Assembly (NCBI GenBank): GCA_046297095.1
Contig: JBKCNS010000063.1
Location: 62,001-126,000 of the forward strand
DNA length: 64,000 nt
Direction of reading: 5' to 3'
Source: JBBATK01 sp046297095
GTDB taxonomy: Bacteria > Bacteroidota > Ignavibacteria > Kapaibacteriales > NICIL-2
In this document: in pieces, positions 8,316 to 16,803 of the stretch
How positions within the stretch are numbered: the stretch's first letter is position 1
Layout of the letters: each line of letters begins with the position of its first letter
The notes under the pieces: generated by a model
Told to the model about the DNA's origin: nothing
Seen by the model: the letters and a program-made list of their open reading frames with translations, nothing else
Databases searched by the model: none
Program-made: the position numbers and the translations under genes

Positions 8316-8585
8316 TTACCAGCTCGCTTTTCTGACTCCCGGAATCTTACCTTCCAGAGCCAGTTCACGGAGTTTGTTGCGGCAAAGGCCGTATTTGCGG
8401 TATACTCCGCGACCTCTGCCGGTCAACACGCAGCGGTTACGCAGACGTGTGGGCATGCTGTTGCGGGGAAGTTTTTGCAATGCATCGTAATCACCGGCCT
8501 CTTTGAGAGCAGCACGCTTTTCAGCATACTTTTCAACGAGACGTTTGCGTTTATCATTACGAGCGACGACAGCTGTTGTAGCCAT
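8316..8585 (-). CDS. rpsN: 30S ribosomal protein S14 (zinc-free form)
   Basis: The 89-residue protein is the long, zinc-independent S14: it has RCVLTGRGRGVYRKYGLCRNKLRELA but not the paired CxxC motifs of the short zinc form. It ends GKIPGVRKASW, the family's normal C-terminus. It follows rplE by 25 nt. After its stop there is a terminator-like hairpin before the rpsH leader. Confidence 0.96.
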   Translation of the reverse strand: MATTAVVARNDKRKRLVEKYAEKRAALKEAGDYDALQKLPRNSMPTRLRNRCVLTGRGRGVYRKYGLCRNKLRELALEGKIPGVRKASW

Positions 8586-8610
8586 GAGTATTCAGTAGTT
8601 ACTGTGAATC

Positions 8611-9234
8611 TTAGTTGGAACGGGTAAAGGGGAAACCAAATTCGCGAAGCATTGCTCCTGCTTCTTCGTCGGTGTGAGCCGATGTTACAAAGGTGATATC
8701 CATACCCGCAATCTTGTTGATCTTGTCAACATCGATTTCAGGGAAAATAATCTGCTCTTTAATACCAAGAGTGTAGTTGCCGCGGCCATCAAAGCTCTTG
8801 TCCGAGTATCCGCGGAAGTCGCGAACACGGGGCGAAGCTATGTTGATGAAACGATCCAGGAACTCGTACATACGAGCGCGGCGCAAGGTTACATATACAC
8901 CAATGGGTTGACCCTGGCGCAGCTTGAAATTCGCCACTGACTTCTTGGCACGTGCCACTGCAGGGCGCTGACCCGAGATAAGCTCGAGCTCGTTGATTGC
9001 GCTCTGTACGATCTTTTGATCCTGAGCGGCCGCACCTGCACCGATGTTGATGCAAATCTTTTCCAAAACCGGCACCTGCATTACCGACTTGTACTCAAAC
9101 TTCTTCATAAGGGCAGGAACTACCTGCTCTTTATAGAAGGTTGCAAGACGCGGTGTGAGGTTTTCGTTCGAACCTTCGTCCTGACGAGGACCTTCGGGTT
9201 TGAAATCAAGCTTCTTTACTATCTGCTTTGCCAT
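8611..9234 (-). CDS. rplE: 50S ribosomal protein L5 with N-terminal extension
   Basis: L5 binds 5S rRNA and contacts S13 in the head of the small subunit. The 207 residues contain the L5 core beginning at TPRLATFYKEQVVPALMKKF and the motifs VMQVPVLEKICINIG, KLRQGQPIGVYVTLR and EQIIFPEIDVDK. Most bacterial L5 proteins are near 180 residues. Here about 25 charged residues precede the core, and no internal Met or other plausible start lies between them, so the extension appears real. Confidence 0.95.
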   Translation of the reverse strand: MAKQIVKKLDFKPEGPRQDEGSNENLTPRLATFYKEQVVPALMKKFEYKSVMQVPVLEKICINIGAGAAAQDQKIVQSAINELELISGQRPAVARAKKSVANFKLRQGQPIGVYVTLRRARMYEFLDRFINIASPRVRDFRGYSDKSFDGRGNYTLGIKEQIIFPEIDVDKINKIAGMDITFVTSAHTDEEAGAMLREFGFPFTRSN

Positions 9235-9301
9235 GATAATCTCTTTAGTTACTTCCTGATCGTTTTTTAGTGCTAACTACTCGCCACGGATCGTTCTACG
9301 C

Positions 9302-9562
9302 TTACTCGCCGCGCTTGCGGGAGGGCTTGCCATTCACTACCAACATCACGTTGGAGTAATGAATAGGCATTTCGCGAGAAATGATTCCACCATTAGGGTT
9401 TGCCTGTGAAGGGCGTGCATGCTTCTTGCGAATGTTAATGCCCTCTACAACCACACGCAGATTGGTGCGATCAATGTCAATTACACGTCCGGAGTTTCCT
9501 TTGTCGTTACCGGAAATCACTTGAACGATGTCGCCTTTTTTAATCTGTAATTTCATACTCAT
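9302..9562 (-). CDS. rplX: 50S ribosomal protein L24
   Basis: L24 initiates 50S assembly. It has the KOW motif at the N-terminus (KLQIKKGDIVQVISGNDKG), followed by VVEGINIRKKHARPSQ and IHYSNVMLV. I chose the ATG at 9562 (MSMKLQIKKG); an ATG two codons later is equally plausible, and a longer in-frame start (MTPSER) is less likely. It is 35 nt downstream of rplN. Confidence 0.94.
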   Translation of the reverse strand: MSMKLQIKKGDIVQVISGNDKGNSGRVIDIDRTNLRVVVEGINIRKKHARPSQANPNGGIISREMPIHYSNVMLVVNGKPSRKRGE

Positions 9563-9597
9563 TCTTTCGCTGGGTGTCAAATTCTTGGTCGTTACGC

Positions 9598-9966
9598 TTA
9601 AATAACCTCGGGTGCTAACGAGACGATCTTCATAAAGTTGCGCTCGCGCAATTCGCGGGCAACCGGGCCGAAAATGCGAGTGCCGCGGGGTTCGCCCTGA
9701 TTATTCAGGATAACTGCTGCATTCTCATCGAAGCGAATGTAGGATCCATCGCGACGACCGATTTCCTTTTTGGTGCGAACGATAACGGCCTTACATACCT
9801 CGCCTTTTTTCACTGCACCGTTGGGTAGTGCCTGCTTTACAGATACTACTACAATATCTCCAACCGACGCGTAACGGCGCTCGTGGCCTCCGAGAATACG
9901 AATGCAGCGTACGCGACGCGCACCGGAGTTATCTGCTACTATGAGGTTTGTTTCTTCTTGTATCAT
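9598..9966 (-). CDS. rplN: 50S ribosomal protein L14
   Basis: L14 contacts L19 and the small subunit at an inter-subunit bridge. The 122 residues start MIQEETNLIVADNSGARRVRC and contain the signature GAVKKGEVCKAVIVRTKKE and GTRIFGPVARELRERNFMKI. The length is standard. It follows rpsQ. Confidence 0.97.
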   Translation of the reverse strand: MIQEETNLIVADNSGARRVRCIRILGGHERRYASVGDIVVVSVKQALPNGAVKKGEVCKAVIVRTKKEIGRRDGSYIRFDENAAVILNNQGEPRGTRIFGPVARELRERNFMKIVSLAPEVI

Positions 9967-10030
9967 GACCGTACCGTAAAATGTTTAATGTCAATCAGTA
10001 AGTACTGTTCCGGAATCCATAGCAGTAGTG

Positions 10031-10324
10031 TTACTGCACGCGCTCTACTACTTCAAGCAACGTCCAACGCTTGCGAGCGCTCAACGGGCGCGACTCTACG
10101 ATGCGCACTACGTCACCGATCTGGCAATCGTTGTTTTCGTCGTGAGCCATAAACTTCTTGGTCAGACGGAAATACTTCTTGTACAGCGGGTGCATCACCT
10201 GGCGCTCTACCGCCACAACGATGGATTTGTCCATCTTGTTGCTGACAACTTTTCCTTGGCGGATCTTCTTGCCTTTTGTAACCGGACTCTTTGAAGCTTC
10301 GCCGTGGTTTTGATTTGTTTCCAT
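10031..10324 (-). CDS. rpsQ: 30S ribosomal protein S17
   Basis: An OB-fold protein of the small-subunit body. Core motifs: GKVVSNKMDKSIVVAVER, HPLYKKYFRLTKKFMAHDE, and GDVVRIVESRPLSARKRW. At 97 residues it has about 15 extra residues before the core (ETNQNHGEASKSP). It starts 3 nt after the rpmC stop. Confidence 0.96.
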   Translation of the reverse strand: METNQNHGEASKSPVTKGKKIRQGKVVSNKMDKSIVVAVERQVMHPLYKKYFRLTKKFMAHDENNDCQIGDVVRIVESRPLSARKRWTLLEVVERVQ

Positions 10325-10327
10325 GTT

Positions 10328-10537
10328 TTACGCTTTCGATTCCAGTGAACGTTGTTGCATTATAGTTTTCATACGGGCAATATCCTTTTTCAGAATGCGC
10401 AGGTACGCAGTATCCTGAAGCTGCTTCAGTGCGTGCTGAAAGCGTTGCTTCGCGAGCGTCTCCTCTGCCTCTTTCAAAGTCATTGCCAACTCTGCTCCGT
10501 TTAAGTCGCGGAGGTCTTTTGCTTTTCTGTGCTTCAT
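10328..10537 (-). CDS. rpmC: 50S ribosomal protein L29
   Basis: A 69-residue, two-helix protein near the exit tunnel. It starts MKHRKAKDLRDLNGAELAM and contains LAKQRFQHALKQLQDTAYLRILKKDIARMKT, matching the L29 pattern. Its start overlaps the rplP stop by 4 nt, implying translational coupling. Confidence 0.95.
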   Translation of the reverse strand: MKHRKAKDLRDLNGAELAMTLKEAEETLAKQRFQHALKQLQDTAYLRILKKDIARMKTIMQQRSLESKA

Positions 10538-10956
10538 ACTTCTACCAAATCAATGCGTGTCACAAATTTTGTTTTGATGGGCAGTTTGTGCGATGCCAAA
10601 CGCATAGCTTCCATAGCAGCTTCCTTAGACACACCGTCCACTTCGAACATGATGCGTCCGGGCTTTACTACTGCTACCCATCCCTCAGGATTACCCTTTC
10701 CGGATCCCATTCGAACCTCAGCGGGTTTCTTGGTGTAAGGTTTGTCCGGGAAAATCCGGATCCAAACCTTACCATCACGCTTCAGGTAACGGTTGATGGC
10801 AATACGTGCTGATTCGATCTGACGATTCGTAATCCACGCTGCATCAAGGGCCTTTAAGCCGTATGATCCAAAAGCTACCTGCGAGCCGCGAATTGCTTTG
10901 CCGCAACGACGACCACGCTGGGTTTTTCTGTGCTTAACTCTCTTCGGTAATAACAT
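10534..10956 (-). CDS. rplP: 50S ribosomal protein L16
   Basis: L16 organises the A-site region of the 50S subunit. The 140 residues start MLLPKRVKHRKTQRGR and contain KVWIRIFPDKPYTKKPAEVRMG and GKGNPEGWVAVVKPGRIMFE. The length is standard. It overlaps rpmC and lies 35 nt after rpsC. Confidence 0.97.
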   Translation of the reverse strand: MLLPKRVKHRKTQRGRRCGKAIRGSQVAFGSYGLKALDAAWITNRQIESARIAINRYLKRDGKVWIRIFPDKPYTKKPAEVRMGSGKGNPEGWVAVVKPGRIMFEVDGVSKEAAMEAMRLASHKLPIKTKFVTRIDLVEV

Positions 10957-10991
10957 GATTCACCTTAATCTTTTTGTTCCTGATCGAACTC

Positions 10992-11642
10992 TTACTCTTT
11001 TTCCTGTGTAACGGGCTTACCAATGATTTCGCCCTTACAAATCCATACTTTCACGCCGATTGCACCGTATACCGTATGTGCTGTAGAGGTTCCGTAATCG
11101 ATGTCTGCACGAAGAGTGTGCAACGGCACGCGACCCTCTTTGTACTGCTCGGTACGAGACATGTCCGCGCCGCCAAGACGACCTGAACACATAACACGAA
11201 TTCCTTCTGCGCCTAATCGTGTGGAAGCTGCCACCGCTTGTTTCATCGCGCGGCGGAAAGCAACTCGACCTTCCAACTGGCTTGCGATATTATCGGCTAC
11301 CAATTGAGCATCCAGCTCCGGGCGCTTGATCTCGTGGATGAGAATCTTTACGTCCTTGGTGGTGAGCTTGCGCATCTCCTCTTCGAGCTGAGAAATGTCT
11401 TTACCGGAGCGACCGATAATTACACCCGGCTTCGATGTGTGGATGGTAATACGGATTTGCTTTGCCGTACGCTCAACCACAACGCGAGCAACGCCTGCTT
11501 TTTTCAATCTGGTTTTGATGTACGAACGGACTGTCATGTCCTCCGCAATCTTGTCGGCCATGCTGTTCGGTTCGAACCAGTTTGCATCCCAGCCACGGAT
11601 AATACCAAGGCGAAGACCGATCGGATTTGTTTTCTGACCCAA
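10992..11642 (-). CDS. rpsC: 30S ribosomal protein S3
   Basis: S3 lies at the mRNA entry channel. The 216 residues start MGQKTNPIGLRLGIIRGWDANW, have the KH domain with GVIIGRSGKDI, and the S3 C-terminal domain with GRLGGADMSRTEQYKEGRVPLHTLRADIDYG. The length is normal. It follows rplV with a 15-nt gap. Confidence 0.97.
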   Translation of the reverse strand: MGQKTNPIGLRLGIIRGWDANWFEPNSMADKIAEDMTVRSYIKTRLKKAGVARVVVERTAKQIRITIHTSKPGVIIGRSGKDISQLEEEMRKLTTKDVKILIHEIKRPELDAQLVADNIASQLEGRVAFRRAMKQAVAASTRLGAEGIRVMCSGRLGGADMSRTEQYKEGRVPLHTLRADIDYGTSTAHTVYGAIGVKVWICKGEIIGKPVTQEKE

Positions 11643-11657
11643 GAGAACTCCCTGCGA

Positions 11658-11999
11658 TTAGTCGTTAGTAGATACAACGATTGTTAAATGATGCGAGCGC
11701 TTTTTGATCTTGTACGCGCGACCCATAGGAGCCGGCGAAATGCGCTTTAGTGTTTTTCCTTGATCAACATGAACTGATTTTACAATCATGTCTTCCTCTT
11801 TAGCGAACGAACCACCGCTATTGCGCAGATTCGATATGGCAGAGCGAAGAGTCATCTCTGCTACTTTCGATGCAGACTTCGGCGAGAAGCGAAGAATTGT
11901 CAGCGCTTCTGCTGCAGACTTTCCGCGAATCGTATCAATCACCAAGCGCATTTTACGCGGCGATGTAGGTACGTGGCGAGCTATTGCTTTTGATTCCAT
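11658..11999 (-). CDS. rplV: 50S ribosomal protein L22
   Basis: L22 lines the nascent-peptide exit tunnel. The core starts MESKAIARHVPTSPRKMRLV and contains SAISNLRNSGG and the C-terminal hairpin (MIVKSVHVDQGKTLKRISPAPMGRAYKI), giving 113 residues, the usual length. The same frame stays open upstream for about 45 codons, to an ATG at 12125 and a TTG at 12134, encoding a very Lys/Arg-rich segment. I prefer the start at 11999 because it matches the family, but a basic N-terminal extension cannot be excluded. Confidence 0.9.
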   Translation of the reverse strand: MESKAIARHVPTSPRKMRLVIDTIRGKSAAEALTILRFSPKSASKVAEMTLRSAISNLRNSGGSFAKEEDMIVKSVHVDQGKTLKRISPAPMGRAYKIKKRSHHLTIVVSTND

Positions 12000-12238
12000 A
12001 ATGTGCGTCAGAGATGTTTGTCTTTTCTTTCTTTTCAGTCTTTTCTGTCTTTCGACTTTCTTCTGTCTGTCTGTGCTTTTCGACTTTTTAACTTTCTGCC
12101 TGCCGTTACGTGTCTTACGACTCATAATCGACAATCTTCGGTATCCGCCTTCTTCATTCCACTATCGAAAATCCGTGGAAGATTGGAAGACCGGCTGAGG
12201 CTTGTTTGTAGAACACACCCCTTTACCAAGACGACAGA

Positions 12239-12502
12239 TTAACGATTGCCTGCGTGACCACGATACGTGCGCGTGGGAGCAAACTCTCCAAGCTTATGTC
12301 CCACCATGTTCTCGGTAACGTACACAGGAATGAACTTGTTCCCGTTATGTACCGCGAAGGTGTGGCCTACAAACTCCGGAGTGATCGTGGAAGCTCTGCT
12401 CCAGGTTTTGATAACCTGTTTCTTGTTTTGATCGTTGAGTGCATCAACCTTCTTTTGAAGTTTGAAGTACACAAACGCGCCTTTTTTAAGTGACCGTGGC
12501 AT
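12239..12502 (-). CDS. rpsS: 30S ribosomal protein S19
   Basis: S19 pairs with S13 in the small-subunit head. The 87 residues start MPRSLKKGAFVYFKLQKKV and contain TWSRASTITPEFVGHTFAVHNGNKFIPVYVTENMVGHKLGEFAPTR, the family core, in normal length. It follows rplB by 25 nt. A gap of 239 nt separates it from the rplV start used here; that gap is purine-rich on the coding strand and no other gene is seen in it. Confidence 0.97.
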   Translation of the reverse strand: MPRSLKKGAFVYFKLQKKVDALNDQNKKQVIKTWSRASTITPEFVGHTFAVHNGNKFIPVYVTENMVGHKLGEFAPTRTYRGHAGNR

Positions 12503-12527
12503 TCTTCGTTATCCTTTAGTTATTCTC

Positions 12528-13361
12528 TTATTTTCTCTTGCGAATAATCAACTTTGTGGAAGCTTTTTTGCGCTTACGTGTTTTCAAGCCCTTTGAAAGC
12601 TGACCCCACGGCGAACGCAAATGCTTGCGACCACCACCTGATTTTGAGCGACCTTCACCACCACCGTTGGGGTGATCAATCGGGTTCATCGCGATACCGC
12701 GAGTTTGGGGGCGAATACCCATCCAACGCTTGCGGCCTGCTTTACCGTGCAGAATGTTCTCGTGCTCGGAGTTACCAATGCTGCCAAGTGTAGCCATGCA
12801 ATTCGAAAGAACCAGGCGAATTTCACCGGAAGGCAACTTGATCTGCGCGTACTTGCCATCGAAGCCAACCAAGGTAGCCGACATTCCTGCCGAACGAACC
12901 ATCTGTCCACCCTTACCGGGCTTGAGCTCGATATTGTGTACCGCAAGTCCCGGAGGAATCTTGCTCAGGGGCATACAGTTTCCGTCCTTCAAATCAGCCG
13001 TGGCACTGGTGATGATGGTGGCTCCAACCTTGAGTCCCTGGGGAGCAAGGATGTAGCGCACTTCACCGTCGGAGTACTTCACCAGAGCAATGCGAGCCGA
13101 GCGATTCGGATCGTACTCTATGGTCTCCACGATAGCGGGGATATCCATCTTGTTTCTCTTGAAATCAATGATGCGATACTGCTGCTTGTGTCCACCACCG
13201 CGGTGACGCGAAGTGATACGACCTGTGTTGTTACGACCGCCGCTTTTCTTCTTTACGGAGAGAAGCTTCTTATACGGCTTCGAGGTTGTGATTTCTGCGA
13301 AATCACTAACGCTGTAGAAGCGCGTGCCGGGCGTGATTGGTTTTAGTTGTCGAATTCCCAT
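12528..13361 (-). CDS. rplB: 50S ribosomal protein L2
   Basis: L2 is a primary 23S rRNA-binding protein near the peptidyl transferase centre. The 277 residues start MGIRQLKPITPGTRFYSVSDF, contain GRNNTGRITSRHRGGGHKQQYR and the C-terminal motif RGIAMNPIDHPNGGGEGRS that includes the conserved His. The length is standard. It lies between rplW and rpsS. Confidence 0.98.
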   Translation of the reverse strand: MGIRQLKPITPGTRFYSVSDFAEITTSKPYKKLLSVKKKSGGRNNTGRITSRHRGGGHKQQYRIIDFKRNKMDIPAIVETIEYDPNRSARIALVKYSDGEVRYILAPQGLKVGATIITSATADLKDGNCMPLSKIPPGLAVHNIELKPGKGGQMVRSAGMSATLVGFDGKYAQIKLPSGEIRLVLSNCMATLGSIGNSEHENILHGKAGRKRWMGIRPQTRGIAMNPIDHPNGGGEGRSKSGGGRKHLRSPWGQLSKGLKTRKRKKASTKLIIRKRK

Positions 13362-13393
13362 GACCTACCTTTGAGTTTGTTTTCTTCGTAATT

Positions 13394-13699
13394 CTACTGC
13401 TGTTCGCCTTCGCCGCTAACGATATCGATAGTGTAACCATCCTGTAGGCGCACGTATGCTTTTTTGCGAGCCTTTGTTGTGCCGCGCATCAAGCCTTTTT
13501 TCGTGTACCGTGAGCGATACTTACCCTTTACATTTACGGTGCGAACTGTTTCCACTTTAACCTGGAACATCGACTCAATCGCTTTGGCAATCTCGATTTT
13601 ATTCGTGCCGCGTTCCACCTCGAATACATAGTGTTTATGTATCTGGTGAACCTTGCTTGACTTCTCGGTAACGATTGGTCTTTTGATCAAATGCAACAT
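13394..13699 (-). CDS. rplW: 50S ribosomal protein L23
   Basis: L23 is the docking point for trigger factor and SRP at the exit tunnel. The 101 residues contain IKRPIVTEKSSKVHQIHKHYVFEVERGTNKIEIAKAIE and VRTVNVKGKYRS, the family pattern. It lies 18 nt after rplD. Confidence 0.96.
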   Translation of the reverse strand: MLHLIKRPIVTEKSSKVHQIHKHYVFEVERGTNKIEIAKAIESMFQVKVETVRTVNVKGKYRSRYTKKGLMRGTTKARKKAYVRLQDGYTIDIVSGEGEQQ

Positions 13700-13717
13700 G
13701 ATCTCTTATCCTTTTGT

Positions 13718-14365
13718 TTAATTCTTTGTTGTTCCGTTGTGCTCACCGAACGATGCAATGATTGTCTGAATTGCATCTACACTGATAACAAGCTTCTTGT
13801 GATTCAGAATGTCGTAGGTGGAAATCTTATCCGCCAATGCAGTTGTTACACGGGGAATATTTCGCGATGACATCACAACGTTTGCGCGTGAATCCGGCAA
13901 CAGGACCAGTGTCTTCTCACCGGAAATTCCAAGTGCCTTCAATGCGCCGGCCATATGCTTGGTCTTGTGATCAGCGAACTGCAAGCCGTCTACAACAATG
14001 ATATTGTTTTCTTGAGCGCGGCAAGCGAACGCAGACTTACGTGCAAGGCGCTTCATCTTTACCGGAATATCAATGGTGTATTTGTGCGGCTTCGGTCCGA
14101 AGATCGTACCACCACCAACCCATACCGGCGAACGGGATGAACCCGAGCGAGCCGTGCCACGTCCCTTTTGCTTCCATGGCTTTTTACCACCACCGGATAC
14201 GAAGCTTCGTGTTTTGGTTTTGGCTGTTCCCTGACGTTGGTGAGCCAGGTACACACGTACCGCTTGATACATGACGTGCTCATTCGGCTCAATACCGAAG
14301 ATTTCGTCGGGCAAGTCGATTTGTCCGTGCTTAGAACCGTCTATTGAATATACATCCGCTTTCAT
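13718..14365 (-). CDS. rplD: 50S ribosomal protein L4
   Basis: L4 extends into the exit tunnel and in E. coli also regulates the S10 operon. The 215 residues contain the tunnel-loop sequence GGGKKPWKQKGRGTARSGSSRSPVWVGGG (about 70-98) and the FGPKPHKYTIDIPVKMKRLARKSA region. The length is normal. It lies between rplC and rplW. Confidence 0.97.
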   Translation of the reverse strand: MKADVYSIDGSKHGQIDLPDEIFGIEPNEHVMYQAVRVYLAHQRQGTAKTKTRSFVSGGGKKPWKQKGRGTARSGSSRSPVWVGGGTIFGPKPHKYTIDIPVKMKRLARKSAFACRAQENNIIVVDGLQFADHKTKHMAGALKALGISGEKTLVLLPDSRANVVMSSRNIPRVTTALADKISTYDILNHKKLVISVDAIQTIIASFGEHNGTTKN

Positions 14366-14389
14366 GACAAGCTACCTTTTCGATCGAGT

Positions 14390-15007
14390 TTATGACAACT
14401 TCACTAATTCCAATACCGCGTTGGGAGCACCAGGGATACTTCCCTTGATGATGAGCACGTTCTGATCAGGCATAATCTGAAGAATCTCCAGATTGCGAAC
14501 TGATGTACGCTTTCCGCCCATTCGACCGGCCATGCGTGTTCCACGGAATACACGCGACGGATACGATGAACCGCCGATTGAACCGGGAGCGCGAACACGG
14601 TCGCTCTGTCCGTGAGTAGTACCGCCCACACCACCGAAGTGATGGCGCTTTACTACACCCTGGAAACCGCGGCCTTTACTATTCGTAGAAACCTTGATTA
14701 AATCTCCTACTTTGAACTGATCAACCGTCAGAACCTCGCCGATGTCAGCTTTAATGTTCTTGAACTCTTTGAGGTGACGAAGGTACGGCGAGCCTGCTTT
14801 TGCAAACTGCCCCTTCATCGGACGATTAACCTTACGCTCAGGTATTTCATCATATCCGATTTGAACGGCTTCGTATCCGTCGTTCTCCTTTGTACGGAGT
14901 AAAACTACCGGACACGGTCCCGCCTCAATAACCGTACAAGGAATGCTTGTACCATCTTCGCGGAATATGCTTGTCATACCTAATTTTCTTCCGAGCAACG
15001 CGCTCAT
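14390..15007 (-). CDS. rplC: 50S ribosomal protein L3
   Basis: L3 is an early-assembly 50S protein whose loop reaches toward the A site. The 205 residues start MSALLGRKLGMTSIFREDG and contain VSTNSKGRGFQGVVKRHHFGG and FRGTRMAGRMGGKRTSVRNLEI, the L3 signature. It lies 15 nt after rpsJ. Confidence 0.97.
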   Translation of the reverse strand: MSALLGRKLGMTSIFREDGTSIPCTVIEAGPCPVVLLRTKENDGYEAVQIGYDEIPERKVNRPMKGQFAKAGSPYLRHLKEFKNIKADIGEVLTVDQFKVGDLIKVSTNSKGRGFQGVVKRHHFGGVGGTTHGQSDRVRAPGSIGGSSYPSRVFRGTRMAGRMGGKRTSVRNLEILQIMPDQNVLIIKGSIPGAPNAVLELVKLS

Positions 15008-15022
15008 GAATTTCTCCTTGGA

Positions 15023-15331
15023 TTACACTTTTACTTCCACGTCTACACCTGCGGGCAACTCTAGTCTCATCAACGAATCAATAGTTCTTTGTGTTGAACT
15101 AAAGATATCGATGAGGCGCTTGTGTACACGTGCTTCGAATTGTTCACGTGACTTCTTATCTACGTGAGGCGAACGATTAACGGTAACGATGGACTTCTCC
15201 GTCGGTAACGGAATCGGACCTGAAACAACCGCACCCGTTTGCTTTACCGTCCGCACAATACGCTCTGATGATTTATCGATGAGGTTGTGATCGTACGAGC
15301 GGAGTTTAATTCTGATTCGTTGAGTTGACAC
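15023..15331 (-). CDS. rpsJ: 30S ribosomal protein S10
   Basis: S10 is a head protein that also acts in transcription antitermination with NusB in other bacteria. The 102 residues read QRIRIKLRSYDHNLIDKSSERI, GPIPLPTEKSIVTVNRSPHVDKKSREQFE, ending MRLELPAGVDVEVKV. The start codon is GTG at 15331 (GTG TCA ACT CAA). A hairpin that looks like a terminator separates it from tuf, so part of the S10 transcript may start separately, although I see no consensus promoter in the short gap. Confidence 0.97.
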   Translation of the reverse strand: MSTQRIRIKLRSYDHNLIDKSSERIVRTVKQTGAVVSGPIPLPTEKSIVTVNRSPHVDKKSREQFEARVHKRLIDIFSSTQRTIDSLMRLELPAGVDVEVKV

Positions 15332-15364
15332 AGATTACCCTTTTCACTGTAAAAGTTAATGAGA

Positions 15365-15391
15365 ATAAACAAGGGGGTACGAGGTACCCCC
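15365..15391 (-). terminator. Hairpin between tuf and rpsJ
   Basis: A perfect 8-bp GC-rich stem, GGGGGTAC/GTACCCCC (arms 15373-15380 and 15384-15391), lies 20 nt after the tuf stop on the minus strand. The following sequence TTGTTTATT is only moderately T-rich, so it may be a partial terminator or a processing site between the str and S10 segments. Confidence 0.6.
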
Positions 15392-15410
15392 CTATTCATA
15401 CAATGATTTC

Positions 15411-16619
15411 TTATTCGAGAACCTTTGTTACAACGCCTGCACCAACGGTACGTCCACCTTCGCGAATAGCGAAGCGGAGTCCTTCTTCCATAGCAACCGG
15501 GGTGATCAACTCGATAACCAATGCATCCAAGTTGTCGCCGGGCATAACCATCTCGATGCCACCGGGAAGGTGTGCAACACCGGTTACGTCTGTTGTACGG
15601 AAGTAGAATTGAGGACGATATCCGTTAAAGAACGGTGTGTGACGTCCGCCTTCTTCTTTGGTAAGTACGTACACCTGAGCGGTGAACTTGTGGTGCGGCT
15701 TGATTGTACCGGGCTTAGCAAGTACCATTCCGCGCTCGAGTTCGGTCTTTTCAACACCGCGGAGCAACAGACCTGCGTTATCGCCGGCTTGTCCTTCGTC
15801 GAGCAGCTTGTGGAACATTTCGATACCGGTAACGGTTGACTTCTTCTGGAGACCGAAACCAACGATTTCGATTTCGTCGTTAACCTTTACGATACCGCGC
15901 TCGATACGACCTGTACCTACAGTACCGCGACCGGTAATGGAGAACACGTCCTCAACGGGCATCAAGAAAGGCTTGTCAACTGCGCGAACAGGTGTGGGGA
16001 TGTAGCTGTCTACAGCATCCATGAGTTCCCAGATGCATGAGTAGCGCTCATCATCTGTGGGAGCATTGCTTGAACCGGCTTCGAGAGCCTTCAAAGCAGA
16101 ACCCTTAATGATAGGAATCTCGTCTCCGGGGAATTCATAACGGGTAAGCAACTCACGGATCTCGAGCTCTACGAGTTCAAGAAGATCTGCGTCAGCGATA
16201 TCTACCTTATTCATGAATACTACAACACGGGGCACACCTACCTGGCGAGCCAAGAGGATGTGCTCGCGAGTTTGCGGCATCGGTCCGTCTGTAGCTGCTA
16301 CTACCAGGATAGCGCCGTCCATTTGAGCGGCACCGGTGATCATGTTCTTGATATAGTCCGCGTGACCGGGGCAATCTACGTGAGCGTAGTGGCGGTTTGC
16401 GGTTTCGTACTCAACGTGAGCTGTATTAATTGTGATTCCACGTGCCTTCTCTTCAGGCGCATTATCGATTTGATCATAAGCACGACGCTCGTTGGTCGTG
16501 ATCTTTTGAGACAGAGCCATTGTGATAGCTGCAGTCAAAGTGGTTTTGCCGTGGTCTACGTGTCCAATTGTGCCAATGTTTACGTGCGGCTTGGAACGTT
16601 CGAATTTCTCTTTTGCCAT
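15411..16619 (-). CDS. tuf: Elongation factor Tu
   Basis: EF-Tu delivers aminoacyl-tRNA to the ribosome. The 402 residues show G1 GHVDHGKT, switch I RGITINTAHVEY, G3 DCPGHADY, G4 NKVD, and domain II SITGRGTVGTGRIERG. The length is standard. Unlike most genes here it has a strong Shine-Dalgarno sequence (GGAGGA at 16629-16634, 9 nt before the ATG). It lies 184 nt after fusA with no clear promoter in the gap. Confidence 0.98.
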   Translation of the reverse strand: MAKEKFERSKPHVNIGTIGHVDHGKTTLTAAITMALSQKITTNERRAYDQIDNAPEEKARGITINTAHVEYETANRHYAHVDCPGHADYIKNMITGAAQMDGAILVVAATDGPMPQTREHILLARQVGVPRVVVFMNKVDIADADLLELVELEIRELLTRYEFPGDEIPIIKGSALKALEAGSSNAPTDDERYSCIWELMDAVDSYIPTPVRAVDKPFLMPVEDVFSITGRGTVGTGRIERGIVKVNDEIEIVGFGLQKKSTVTGIEMFHKLLDEGQAGDNAGLLLRGVEKTELERGMVLAKPGTIKPHHKFTAQVYVLTKEEGGRHTPFFNGYRPQFYFRTTDVTGVAHLPGGIEMVMPGDNLDALVIELITPVAMEEGLRFAIREGGRTVGAGVVTKVLE

Positions 16620-16803
16620 GACTACGTGTCCTCCAAATAGAGATGTGAGTGAATTAATAAAATTGAAGTTTGATCTGTTTAGATTTCAAAACCTAACAAC
16701 TCATCAGCGACCGGACTGAGTGCCTTTGCGTTTGCTCCGGCACCGGGTTCAAGAGCGGTTGACTATCGTGGTGCTTATCTGCACCATCAATCTCACCTAC
16801 TCC

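Noticed and set aside
15365..15391. Complete separation of tuf and rpsJ into different operons
   Set aside because: The hairpin is GC-rich but has a weak T-run, and no consensus promoter lies between it and rpsJ, so readthrough is likely.
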